Source of the DNA: Candidatus Thorarchaeota archaeon
GTDB lineage: Archaea > Asgardarchaeota > Thorarchaeia > Thorarchaeales > Thorarchaeaceae
NCBI GenBank assembly: GCA_016840245.1
Contig: JAEOST010000597.1
Coordinates: 1 to 8,958, forward strand
Reading direction: 5' to 3'
DNA: 8,958 nt
Shown: positions 1 to 8,200 of the stretch, in pieces
Position numbering within the stretch: position 1 is the first letter of the stretch
Layout: the number at the start of each line of letters is the position of its first letter
Notes under the pieces: model-generated
What the model was told of the DNA's origin: nothing
Seen by the model: only the letters and a program-made list of their open reading frames with translations
The model's database searches: none
Translations under genes and position numbers: made by a program

Positions 1-55
1 GTATCATCAGGCTCTCGGGTCTTGTCCCGTTCTCGACCCTCTCGGAGACCTCCAC
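1..55 (-). CDS. Possible start of a fourth operon gene (partial, runs off the left edge)
   Basis: On the minus strand a GTG at 55-53 opens a frame that stays open for 18 codons to the window edge, reading VEVSERVENGTRPESLMI. It lies only 2 nt after the TGA stop (60-58) of the ATPase gene, which fits the tight packing of this operon. A GGTGA sequence about 9 nt before the GTG could pair with the 16S rRNA 3' end, but it is weaker than the GGAGGT sites of the other genes. A second GGAGGT (minus strand, 53-48) lies inside the frame with no start codon at the right distance. Eighteen codons are too few to identify a product. The alternative is plain 3' untranslated sequence. Confidence 0.25.
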   Translation of the reverse strand, partial: MEVSERVENGTRPESLMI

Positions 56-57
56 GT

Positions 58-3000
58 TCAGGGTTCACCAAGTCCCTCTCCAAGTGTTGGTTGACGGAGG
101 TTCTTCTTAACTGGCTCTCTCAACCTGAGGTTGACAGATGTTCTGAGCATCTCGATGAGCCTCTTGTCCTCGGGAGCATTCAGGGTCTCTCTTGCATATT
201 TCATGAGCAATTCGCATGCATATGCCCATTGTTCCCTGTCTGACACGAATCTGCTGACTGTTGACAGTATCAGTGATGTGTAGGGAACAGGATTCCCATG
301 AGCAGCATCCCTCAACACACTGTAGTATGTCTTTGAGAACTGGTGATACTCTACCATGAGCTTCAATCGTTCTCTCTCATTAACAGTGATCTCTACTGTA
401 GCTTCTGAACGGTGTGGAGGACCCACATCCTCTGTCGCGGTCACTACCGAGTCCCTCTCAGGATTGGCACGTTCAATACGATTCAGAATCTCATCCGGGA
501 GTGGCTTGGAGGAGCTCAGCTCGGGATGAGCCACTAGAATGGGCTCCATGTGACGAGTGACATTATCCATCCTTACTGTGACCTTCTCAAGAGGTGCATC
601 CACATGCCATCCCAATGGGAATATCTGGACATTCTTCGCCCTCTTGTCACCCTGAAGGTAGACCACGGTCTCTCCCAGGTCCATCTGTTGGATATGTTCT
701 GCCTGAGCATCGGTCAGCCCCAAGTGGCCCTTGATCAGATTCCTCTCACTCTCATCGGACATGGTGTGGACTACCACATTGCGTGCCAGTTTCACTGCAT
801 CCTCTAACAATCGACTTGGTAGTTGTTCCACCATGGCAGTACTCAGACCGTTGCCGCCACCAGTGGTCAGCATGTCACGTATCAGTACGTTTGCCATCTG
901 CCTGACGTTTTGGCCATATCCATCAGTGGAAGTGGCATCAGTCCTTCGAGCGATATAGTGAGCCTCCTCCAGGATGACCATGTTCGTGATTGCTCTGGTT
1001 GGGTTTGCCATCTTGTACATGTGCGCCCCAGCAGCAAGAAGACTCATGAGGAGGTCACGGTCCTCACTTGGAAGCTTCTCCATGTCCATTATGACATCCC
1101 AATTCATCAGCTGTTCCCAAGTGATTCCCTGAGTGGTGTTGTACATGTCAACAATCGCCTGGTTCCTGTACATGGCTGCAAAACGACCGTACAAGGCCCC
1201 GTAGAAGTTACGCTTGAGCTCGTCCGCATACTGGAAGTCATGGCAGACCTCCTCTACAGCGTTCCAGAAGTCGGAAAGCAATATCGGTGGGCCCTGTGTA
1301 TTCTCACCAATGTTCCATCCACAGTTACGATACAGAGTGTGGAAGATGTCGTCAAAGTGCAGACTCATCACACGGTCACTGGGGAGATACGAAGTGAAGA
1401 TAGCAACCAGTGTGGGGAGCCATTCAGCCAGTGCGACGTTCTTTGGGGGCCGAAAGATGTTGAGTCTGAATAACACTCCACTAGGATTACCTGGTGTGAA
1501 GATTTTGAGGTCAGGATTTACACACATCAGGATCTCCCAGTCCCTTGCACGACGGGGAACGAGTATCAATGTGCGGACTCCAGCTCTACTGGCCTGAGCA
1601 GTCATACAGATTGCAGTTGATGTCTTCCCTGTTCTCTGATTTCCAGTGATGAGAAGACTTCCCTCCAAGACCTGTAGACCAAATCCAGATGGATTGGTAG
1701 GGTCAATGGTTCCATTGGCCTTAAGGACGAATCCCAGTAGAATGCGCCGAGCAAGCTGGAACCTCCAGTCAAAGACAAAGAGTCCGTTCGGGGACGCGGT
1801 CCTTCCGGGATATGCTGGTTGAGCTTGAGCAATTATCTCAGTAGTGTCAGCCATGTCCTCACGTATCGCGGTTGAGAAGTCCTCACGTCTCACCGTACTC
1901 GGACCAATCTCTCGTCGTGGCAGGACGGGCAGGATAGTAGCCTCTGCTAGCGCAAGATGTGTTGGATTCCCTGCAGGCAGCCCCCGGGTAAACTGACGGA
2001 AGACCTCCTGTTTCGTGGTGACTCGTACTCGTAGATCCTGTTCAGGGTCAGCTGGTACGATTGCACCCTTGAAGACCTCCGCCATGTGTCGAACATTCCG
2101 TTCAGCGATCTGTCCCATGGGATGCCATGAGGCAATGCCAACTGTGACCTCACATGCATGTTCTGCTCTGTATCTATCCATATCCCTTCTGAGTCGTGAG
2201 GTCTCTGCACTTGTCCCAACATCAATGACTGGTGTGGTCTCCTGCGACCCTCGACCACTTCTCATCTGAACAGTGGTCTCACTCTTCCTCTTCTTCTCCT
2301 CATACTGACGACCCTTCCACCATCTCATCAGGGTCCGTTCCAAACCACGACGCGCTGGTGCCACCAGCACCTGTATGATGGCGTTCTCATGTCGTAGAAA
2401 GACGTCCGAAACAATAGTGAGTGGATCTGGATGTTGTTGAGGATCCTCGATAGAGAGCGGTTCACCCTCAATAGTAGCAACTGCTCCGATCATCTCTGAC
2501 GTGATAGGAGGTGTCCTGTAGAATCGCTCCTCTTCAAATCCGAACTTGTATAGATTTGCCTTGAGGGCGGACTCAAGTAGGCTCATGTTTGCTTGGAGAT
2601 TCTCCTTGTCAATTCCAAGTGTGTAGTAGAGTGCTCGTGTTCTGGAGTTCACACGTTCAAGAATGAGGCCTATCGGTACATCAGAGGATGTACAAGTCCT
2701 GATGATCCGATAGAAGGGCTCACATATCTGGGCAGGAGTGGACTCTTCAATGTAGTCAAGAGGCGTCTGGATAATGGTGAATCCTCCAACCAGTGTGTTC
2801 TGGTTCAGGTCACTGAGGAAGAATCCTGTTGGGTCAGCCTTGGTCGTACTACCACTGACAAGACTTGGTAAGGTGAGTACTTTCTTGGTATGGAGCAAGT
2901 AACCGACAAATGCACCCCCACCAATGAGGAGAAGAACAGGCATCTGTAGAAGCACACTTAGACCGAGTGCGATACTTGAGGCAGAGAAACTTACAACCAG

Positions 3001-3228
3001 AGAGATAAGTCCCAACTTGTGGTATTCAGTCTTAATGATGAGAATGACTCCTACTATCAACGCGGTAGGAGGAACAATGGCTCCAATCATCTTGAGAGCG
3101 GGTGGCATTGTGGGATTCAAGAGCAGTGGTACTGCCATAAGAGAGGCGTAGATTACGATTCCTGAGAGTAAACAGATTGCGATTATAATGTAGAACATCC
3201 CCTTCATAATGAGTGACATCAGGCCCAT
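58..3228 (-). CDS. Membrane-anchored HerA/VirB4-family ATPase
   Basis: Large P-loop ATPase of the HerA/FtsK/VirB4 superfamily, 1056 aa. Four hydrophobic segments lie near residues 11-37, 47-65, 72-94 and 96-112, so it should be anchored in the membrane with the rest cytoplasmic. Residues about 135-300 resemble the N-terminal domain found before the motor in VirB4/TraC-like proteins. A charged, probably helical linker follows (about 300-360). The motor domain has a Walker A GNQRTGKT (G529-T536), an inner strand motif VIMDME near 712, a Walker B VILEEAH (E754, E755) and a conserved-type Gln (Q802) in VEQLPS, then LGET near 851. All key motor residues are present. The C-terminal 100 residues look helical. 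The start is set by AGGAGGT 8 nt upstream and by the TAATG overlap with the preceding gene. Family members pump DNA or energise type IV secretion; the substrate here is unknown. HerA alone is usually about half this length and soluble, so the VirB4-like reading is preferred. Confidence 0.9.
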   Translation of the reverse strand: MGLMSLIMKGMFYIIIAICLLSGIVIYASLMAVPLLLNPTMPPALKMIGAIVPPTALIVGVILIIKTEYHKLGLISLVVSFSASSIALGLSVLLQMPVLLLIGGGAFVGYLLHTKKVLTLPSLVSGSTTKADPTGFFLSDLNQNTLVGGFTIIQTPLDYIEESTPAQICEPFYRIIRTCTSSDVPIGLILERVNSRTRALYYTLGIDKENLQANMSLLESALKANLYKFGFEEERFYRTPPITSEMIGAVATIEGEPLSIEDPQQHPDPLTIVSDVFLRHENAIIQVLVAPARRGLERTLMRWWKGRQYEEKKRKSETTVQMRSGRGSQETTPVIDVGTSAETSRLRRDMDRYRAEHACEVTVGIASWHPMGQIAERNVRHMAEVFKGAIVPADPEQDLRVRVTTKQEVFRQFTRGLPAGNPTHLALAEATILPVLPRREIGPSTVRREDFSTAIREDMADTTEIIAQAQPAYPGRTASPNGLFVFDWRFQLARRILLGFVLKANGTIDPTNPSGFGLQVLEGSLLITGNQRTGKTSTAICMTAQASRAGVRTLILVPRRARDWEILMCVNPDLKIFTPGNPSGVLFRLNIFRPPKNVALAEWLPTLVAIFTSYLPSDRVMSLHFDDIFHTLYRNCGWNIGENTQGPPILLSDFWNAVEEVCHDFQYADELKRNFYGALYGRFAAMYRNQAIVDMYNTTQGITWEQLMNWDVIMDMEKLPSEDRDLLMSLLAAGAHMYKMANPTRAITNMVILEEAHYIARRTDATSTDGYGQNVRQMANVLIRDMLTTGGGNGLSTAMVEQLPSRLLEDAVKLARNVVVHTMSDESERNLIKGHLGLTDAQAEHIQQMDLGETVVYLQGDKRAKNVQIFPLGWHVDAPLEKVTVRMDNVTRHMEPILVAHPELSSSKPLPDEILNRIERANPERDSVVTATEDVGPPHRSEATVEITVNERERLKLMVEYHQFSKTYYSVLRDAAHGNPVPYTSLILSTVSRFVSDREQWAYACELLMKYARETLNAPEDKRLIEMLRTSVNLRLREPVKKNLRQPTLGEGLGEP

Positions 3229-4163
3229 TATTGACGACCTCCTGCTAAGATGGATGAATAGTCACGGTCAACGATTATTCGTCGTTCCTTCCCACGAGGT
3301 AGTGGCTCAAGACCCAGACCAAAGGAGCTCTCAAGTCGTACGATCATTCTCAGTCCATCGAAGGACCCAAAGAGTGTTCCACGGACTGGCCAGTCTGACA
3401 ACAGGTGGTCAATATCTCGCTGATTCCGCACTATCCGGTAGTCTGTGAGTGCCATGCCATGTTCTATCTCAATGAGTGGGAGATTCACTGTAGTTCTAGC
3501 ATGAAGGGTTGATGCAACTCGCAATCCGACAATACCCTCTCTCTCAAGGGTAGTACGTACAAATGGTGCCACCTCTTGTGAGCAGATTCCAGTGTAGAAC
3601 TCCTCCCATTTGGTCACTGAGAGTGCAAGTGCAGGGAACGTTCGAAGCACTTCAATCAAAGTTGGAATCATATCTTCAGGGATGTAGAAGACTGTCTTGT
3701 CAGTAGGTCTATTGAGCAGTTCCAAGGGGTCAAAGGATTCGGTGTTGTTCTGCAGTGATTTAGTGACACCTGTACTCATCTCACGAAGAGATTGGAGTCT
3801 GGTGAGAATGTCTTCAGGTTCCTTGATTGTTGACATTGTGATTGCTGTGAGTCCACCAAGGAACAACGAGAGGACCAGTCCTTGCGGAAAGAGAAGTATG
3901 ACAACTAGAGCAGTGAGATAGACTGTTGCCGCCCATCCAAGAGCGCTCAGGATCGCTGACAGGGGTCTCTCACTATCTGCCATCCCTGCAACTCGCATAA
4001 GGATGATTGTCAGGACAACCGTTGATAGTACCGGTACAAAGTCTCCATACCTGAAGGCAACCACTGCCAACGCAACTGAGCTGAGTAACTGACTACCCAT
4101 TACAAGTGCTAGAGCTCCCATCACGGCAAGGCTTACGATACGTAGTAGTGACTTTCCGATCAT
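3228..4163 (-). CDS. Four-helix membrane protein with soluble domain, putative partner of the ATPase
   Basis: Not a family I can name; 311 aa. Hydrophobic segments near residues 9-36, 42-60, 68-92 and 94-110 predict four membrane helices, followed by a soluble region of about 200 residues, presumably cytoplasmic. The layout matches the N-terminal part of the downstream ATPase: four helices, a fourth helix containing LFLGGLTA (compare LLLIGGGAFV), then a mixed alpha/beta domain. Within the soluble part, IPEDMIPTLIEVLRTFPALA and YTGICSQE (near 190) loosely resemble TPAQICEPFYRIIRT and YTLGIDKE in the ATPase. There is no P-loop. A GGAGGT 8 nt before the ATG fixes the start; the ATG overlaps the stop of the preceding gene (ATGA) and its own TAA overlaps the ATPase start (TAATG). 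Inferred role: structural or regulatory partner in the same membrane complex. The gene call is firm; the function is open. Confidence 0.85.
   Translation of the reverse strand: MIGKSLLRIVSLAVMGALALVMGSQLLSSVALAVVAFRYGDFVPVLSTVVLTIILMRVAGMADSERPLSAILSALGWAATVYLTALVVILLFPQGLVLSLFLGGLTAITMSTIKEPEDILTRLQSLREMSTGVTKSLQNNTESFDPLELLNRPTDKTVFYIPEDMIPTLIEVLRTFPALALSVTKWEEFYTGICSQEVAPFVRTTLEREGIVGLRVASTLHARTTVNLPLIEIEHGMALTDYRIVRNQRDIDHLLSDWPVRGTLFGSFDGLRMIVRLESSFGLGLEPLPRGKERRIIVDRDYSSILAGGRQ
3237..3243 (-). promoter_or_regulatory. Ribosome-binding site of the ATPase gene
   Basis: AGGAGGT on the minus strand, 8 nt before the ATG at 3228. It lies inside the last codons of the upstream membrane protein gene, so re-initiation or coupled translation is expected. 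It decides the start over the internal Met codons at residues 4 and 8. Confidence 0.75.
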
Positions 4164-4768
4164 TCTCTAGTACCTCCAAGCAGCTCTCGCTCCAGTTCAT
4201 AGATGGAGATGAAGTCCCTCTTCTCGTTGAGTATCGATTCCAGTCGGTCCCATGTGTCAGGTGTGCAAGGATGCGGGTTGGGAACTCTGAAGAATATGAG
4301 ATAGTAGACTCCTGGAAGTGACAGGAAGGCCATAGTGAAGAAGAAGAATACTATGTCAAACTGGTTATCACCTAACAGAGTAGCTACATTGAGGAACAAC
4401 AGACTCAATGGTGGACATGAGAAGAGGAATCCTGCCATGACAAAAATACAAGGTGCCATACTCAGTTCTCTGAAGGAGAACAGGTCAACAATCTGTCTCA
4501 CATCAGGGATAATGATCGTCCGAGCAAGAATATGAGTGTCTGAGACATTCTCTCCGATGACCCAGATGGTCATGTTCTCTCTGAGAGTCAGGCGTGCCTT
4601 TCGACCTAGCGTGACAATGACCGTTCTTTCTTGTGTCTGTAGTGAGAGATGTCTGACATATCCCGACTCAATGATAGTATTGTGAACTCGACCCTCAATG
4701 CATACTGCATCCTTCTTCGAATCCAGATACATGTCAATACCATCTACTACTAGTACTGAGGTCTCCAT
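4160..4768 (-). CDS. Small membrane protein with OB-like N-terminal beta domain, first gene of the operon
   Basis: No family recognised; 202 aa. Residues 1-90 alternate short hydrophobic strands with polar turns (AVCIEGRVHN, RTVIVTLG, ENMTIWVIGE, ILARTIIIPD), a pattern like an OB-fold or NfeD-type beta barrel. Two long hydrophobic stretches follow (about 104-132 and 137-160, the second with FFFFTMAFLSLPGVYYLIFF). A short charged tail of about 40 residues (WDRLESILNEKRDF..ELERELLGG) is probably helical. There is no signal peptide, so the beta domain is likely cytoplasmic. A GAGGTG 8 nt before the ATG supports the start, and the stop overlaps the next start as ATGA. As first gene of a coupled operon with the ATPase it is probably a subunit or assembly factor of that complex. 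The OB assignment rests on a strand pattern read by eye and is tentative. Confidence 0.82.
   Translation of the reverse strand: METSVLVVDGIDMYLDSKKDAVCIEGRVHNTIIESGYVRHLSLQTQERTVIVTLGRKARLTLRENMTIWVIGENVSDTHILARTIIIPDVRQIVDLFSFRELSMAPCIFVMAGFLFSCPPLSLLFLNVATLLGDNQFDIVFFFFTMAFLSLPGVYYLIFFRVPNPHPCTPDTWDRLESILNEKRDFISIYELERELLGGTRE
4172..4177 (-). promoter_or_regulatory. Ribosome-binding site of the 311-aa membrane protein
   Basis: GGAGGT on the minus strand, 8 nt before the ATG at 4163, within the last codons of the upstream gene (the GGTRE end). The same spacing is seen for all three leftward genes. Confidence 0.75.
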
Positions 4769-4776
4769 TTTTTGAA

Positions 4777-4782
4777 CACCTC
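4777..4782 (-). promoter_or_regulatory. Ribosome-binding site of the first operon gene
   Basis: GAGGTG on the minus strand, 8 nt before the ATG at 4768, followed by an A-rich spacer. It lies outside any coding region, so this mRNA has a real 5' leader rather than being leaderless. Confidence 0.7.
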
Positions 4783-4827
4783 AACCTCATTCATGCCATC
4801 GTACATTGACTTGTACAACTCCATTCC

Positions 4828-4848
4828 ATCAAACATGACTCGTTTGAT
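4828..4848. repeat. Perfect 7-bp inverted repeat upstream of the leftward operon
   Basis: ATCAAAC, a 7-nt spacer, then GTTTGAT: perfectly complementary arms. It sits 60 nt upstream of the first operon gene, so it may be a hairpin in the 5' leader or an operator for a dimeric regulator. A smaller 5-bp inverted repeat (GTACA/TGTAC, 4801-4816) lies just downstream of it relative to the operon. No known regulator is recognised. Confidence 0.45.
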
Positions 4849-5050
4849 AGAAGAAGTAGGTACACAATCACTAGTAAGCTCATGTGTTTAGAAGACTGAG
4901 AGTAGAGAAACCTCTATCTATTATTCTAAGTTCTATCAGATTTCCCATGTACGTAAATAACAGCTATTGTGGTTTTATTTCCATATTATAGACCCCATAA
5001 TCTCCTAACTGATGATGAATTGTGAAAATTCCGACATACCCAATCTAGTA

Positions 5051-5060
5051 TTGTATACAA
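5051..5060. repeat. Perfect 10-bp palindrome TTGTATACAA
   Basis: The sequence equals its own reverse complement over 10 bases and does not extend further. It lies near the middle of the divergent region and could be a protein-binding site, although AT-rich palindromes of this size also arise by chance. Confidence 0.3.
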
Positions 5061-5087
5061 ATCATGTATTATGATTCAGTTTATCAC

Positions 5088-5106
5088 CGCTAGGCTACCT
5101 AGAGCG
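5088..5106. repeat. Short hairpin in the divergent region
   Basis: CTAGG, a 3-nt loop CTA, then CCTAG (5090-5102) forms a 5-bp stem. It extends outward by CG/CG pairs past a 2-nt bulge (AG). It is followed by a GCGCGCG run that is unusually GC-rich for this region. There is no T-tract, so it does not look like a terminator for either gene. Confidence 0.3.
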
Positions 5107-5162
5107 CGCGTTGAGGTATGAGTTTATTAGAAACCTCCACAATACCATACATGTAGTATTCG

Positions 5163-5194
5163 CGATACTTGGTGGGGATATCGTTCGATACTTG
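5163..5194. repeat. 9-bp direct repeat CGATACTTG upstream of the giant gene
   Basis: CGATACTTG occurs at 5163-5171 and again at 5186-5194. The start-to-start distance is 23 bp, about two helical turns, so both copies face the same side of the DNA. They lie about 80-110 bp before the giant gene's ATG, a plausible place for an activator or repressor site. Confidence 0.4.
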
Positions 5195-5210
5195 AAAGGA
5201 TGTAACAGTT

Positions 5211-5227
5211 AGAGATTTGATATCTCT
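5211..5227. repeat. 6-bp inverted repeat / TATA-like element before the giant gene
   Basis: AGAGAT, a 5-nt spacer TTGAT, then ATCTCT. The centre contains TTTGATAT, which could serve as a TATA box giving a transcript start near 5245 and a leader of about 30 nt before the ATG. Operator and promoter readings are not exclusive; both are inference. Confidence 0.3.
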
Positions 5228-5275
5228 TTGAGCGTGTGTTTACATCATCACACCTGATACGTAGGGGGAACTAGT

Positions 5276-8200
5276 ATGAGCGGTTACAGAAGACACCTGC
5301 TGATTTTGACCATGTTGATAATCTTGACTCTTCCAATGTTTGTTGATGCTTCTATCAGTGAGACCGAAACAACATTGACAAGTCTTGAGTTTGAACTAAC
5401 CAGTGGGAACAGTATTGACTGGGATAGAACGCCCATTACCTCAACTACTGTGACAGGAGTCCTTCAGCTCGATCTAAAGAAGGATGGTTATGCTGATGTG
5501 AATGTGGAGTTTCGAGATGGCAAGATCTTAGCTAGCACTAGGTCATCTAATACGCCACTGAGCAAGGAAGTCGCAACCTATTCTGATGGTTATGTAGGAA
5601 TCCGTATTGGGATCACAGACACAAAGAACAATGTCTTCCTCTCACTGATGGTGTTGGAGAACGGTTCACTCTATGTCAGTGTGTCAACTCAAATCGCATC
5701 TGTCATGTACTGCGGTACTGCTCTGATTCAATATAAGAGTATATCAAAAAGTGATTGGGACATCATTCTCTCAAACTACCATACCATAACCGAGTCCTTC
5801 ATTGACCTCGCAAGCTTGCCAAAGGACTTTGATAGGACAATCAAGGAGTCAACTACCAGGGTGGTATCTGGTGAGGGAGCAGGACGAACGAAAACTGAAG
5901 ACAAGAGATTCTTTCTTGCCCACTTCGACACCGGACTTAATAAGTATGTAGAGGGTTATCCTGAGTATTTTGAACCAACAGTGCTGGAGAATACTTTTTG
6001 TACAGATTTCTTTTCAAGAAGTAATCCTACAATCGACAATGTTCAGAATGATCTAAGCTTCTATTGCAATCATTATTCCAAGAATTATCTAGGACTGTAT
6101 CATCTTGCATTTCATGGATCCTTCGTTGGAACTGGGGATGATCCACACTCCAATATCCATGTTAATGGCAATCCACTACATGATGACCATATATCCATTC
6201 TCTGGGAGCTAACATGTAAAGATCCACAGGATGCAATAATTATTGCTTACTGTTGTAAGTCTCTGGCAGATAAGAAGTATTCTGAAGAGGTTAGACCTAT
6301 TCCATCATTTTGTGATGCGTTTCTTGAACTTGATTACAATGGAGAGAATTGTGGAGCAAAGGCCTACATTGGTGGAGAGAACAATATAGCTGGCTATGTA
6401 GCTTATGATAATCCTAAGATGCGTGATAGGGGAACACCAACGCTCATCGAATGTCTTGCTGATAGCGACCTGAGTGTGAGGGAGTCCGTTCAGTTTGTCA
6501 ATGATAGAGGTCGTGTTATTGCTCCGACAAACCTTTACTTCCGGATCCAAGAGGACCTATCCTCGCCAGTGTATCTAGAGAATGGTGATGGGTCAGAACC
6601 TGTATTTCCAGATGACTGGATATTCCATAAGACGCACACTATCAAGCAGACAACTGATGCAGGCTCTGGATATCAGGTACGGATTCGTGTGCACTATGGC
6701 TCTGGTGTGGACAGTGGACCTGATGTCTACCTTCAGAATGCTGATCTTACCCCGCACTGTCAGGTTGATTTTGATGATATCCGCTTTTGTTGGGAAAGCA
6801 CCCCAAACAACTGGGAACAGCTTGATTATTGGAAAGACTTTGTGATCACCAAGGACTGGCACTATGCAGACTTCTGGGTGGAGCTACAGGGAGACCTCTC
6901 TGCCAGTGATCAAGAGATTAGACTATACTATGGCGATACAGGTGCAAACGCTGCTGATGACGAGAGTGATGGTGCAGCGACATTCATAGACTACGATGAC
7001 TTTGAGGATGGGACCATTGACTGGACCAACGACACGCAAGCTGGAACCATCACTGAGTCTGAAGGTCGGTTGACAATAGAGATCAGTTCCAGTGTGAATG
7101 GTGACTGGACCGCAAATGATCATAACGCTCCAATCATCTATTGCGATGTTCCTACAGGGGATTGGGCTGCTGTGGTTCGAATAGACGACTACGCTGTCAA
7201 TCTCAACACACATGCAGGTATCATGTCGTATGGCGACCGTGACAATGTATACCTGTGGGGTCGATACAGATCTATCAGTGATGATAATTTCAAACTGACA
7301 AAGATATTGGATCCCGATTCTGTAGAGAATGTGTTTAACAGAGCTGGAGAGCTACCTGCTCTTCTTCGAATAAGAAATGTTAATGGAAAGCGATACTATT
7401 CAGTTTTAAGAACTGAAACAGGAGATTATAGTTATGAATATCAAACTTCCGAACTCATTTCCAATTATATTGGTCTATTTGCTAAAGAATGGGGCTCCAG
7501 CGAGATCAAAGTTGATTTTAGTTACTTCATTGTGAGGGACTGTGTCTCTGTAGAACCTCAACATGGTGATTGGGGGCCAGAACACCCCTTCATGTATGGT
7601 TGGTCAAACAGAAAGGCTCACGTCATCAAAGGAGTTGATGGTGCAGGGTCAGGATACCAGATTCAGATCACCGTCCACAGATGTGCCAGTGATGATACAC
7701 ACTTCGACTCTGGAGACCACGTCTACATTGGTACCGATGTGAATGAGGACTTTGGTGACATCAGGTTCCTTGATGAGCTGAGTCATATCACGATGAGGCC
7801 CACCTTCCTCACACAGTGGAGGGAGAGGATATGGACGGAGAGTGACCCTGTGGAGCATAAGTGTGCATCATTCTGGGTGAAGATCGACGACTCGCTGGAT
7901 ACTGACCAGACCATATACATCTACTATAACAACGCAATGGCTACCACTGACAACCAGCCAGATTCTGTGTTCGAGTTCTTTGACGATTTCCATGGCACGA
8001 ATCTGGCCGCAAAGTGGCATGTATATGATGGTGAGAATGACATTGAGGTTGAAGATGGAACTCTTAAGATGCATGACTGTACAGCAAAGATATACTCTGA
8101 CATGACCTTCCCTCCAGGAGTGGCCTATCATGCCCGTGTCAAATTCGAAGAGTATCGGTCCTCAGGCTTCCTGCAGACGACCTTATCTGGAAATGTTAAT

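Larger units (their letters stand above)
4769..5275. other. Divergent intergenic region, AT-rich, no gene seen
   Basis: These 507 bases separate the leftward operon from the rightward giant gene, so both promoters should lie here. I see no coding frame of useful length, no tRNA-like cloverleaf and no complete C/D-box pair. Short symmetrical elements are present and listed separately. No strong archaeal BRE/TATA pair stands out for either direction. TTTGATAT at 5215-5222 is a weak TATA-like candidate for the rightward gene, and TTAGAATA on the minus strand near 4922-4929 is a weak one for the operon. Confidence 0.6.

Noticed and set aside
17..39. GGGTC/GACCC inverted repeat after the ATPase gene, as a terminator
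   Set aside because: Only a 5-bp stem with a 13-nt loop and no following T-tract on the minus strand; it also overlaps the possible downstream reading frame.
823..1473. 216-codon open frame on the plus strand
   Set aside because: It lies wholly antisense to the motor region of the ATPase gene, whose motifs are clear. No convincing ribosome-binding site and no recognisable domain; a shadow frame.
1602..2258. Minus-strand open frames of 76 and 103 codons
   Set aside because: Alternative frames inside the ATPase gene, rich in Arg and Ser, with no domain signal.
58..3228. Calling the ATPase gene herA or virB4 outright
   Set aside because: The motor motifs fit the superfamily, but the four-helix anchor and unknown partners match neither well enough to give a gene symbol.
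5008..5040. C/D-box-like TGATGA near 5011
   Set aside because: No D or D' CUGA box at a suitable distance downstream and no terminal stem, so an archaeal C/D RNA is not supported.
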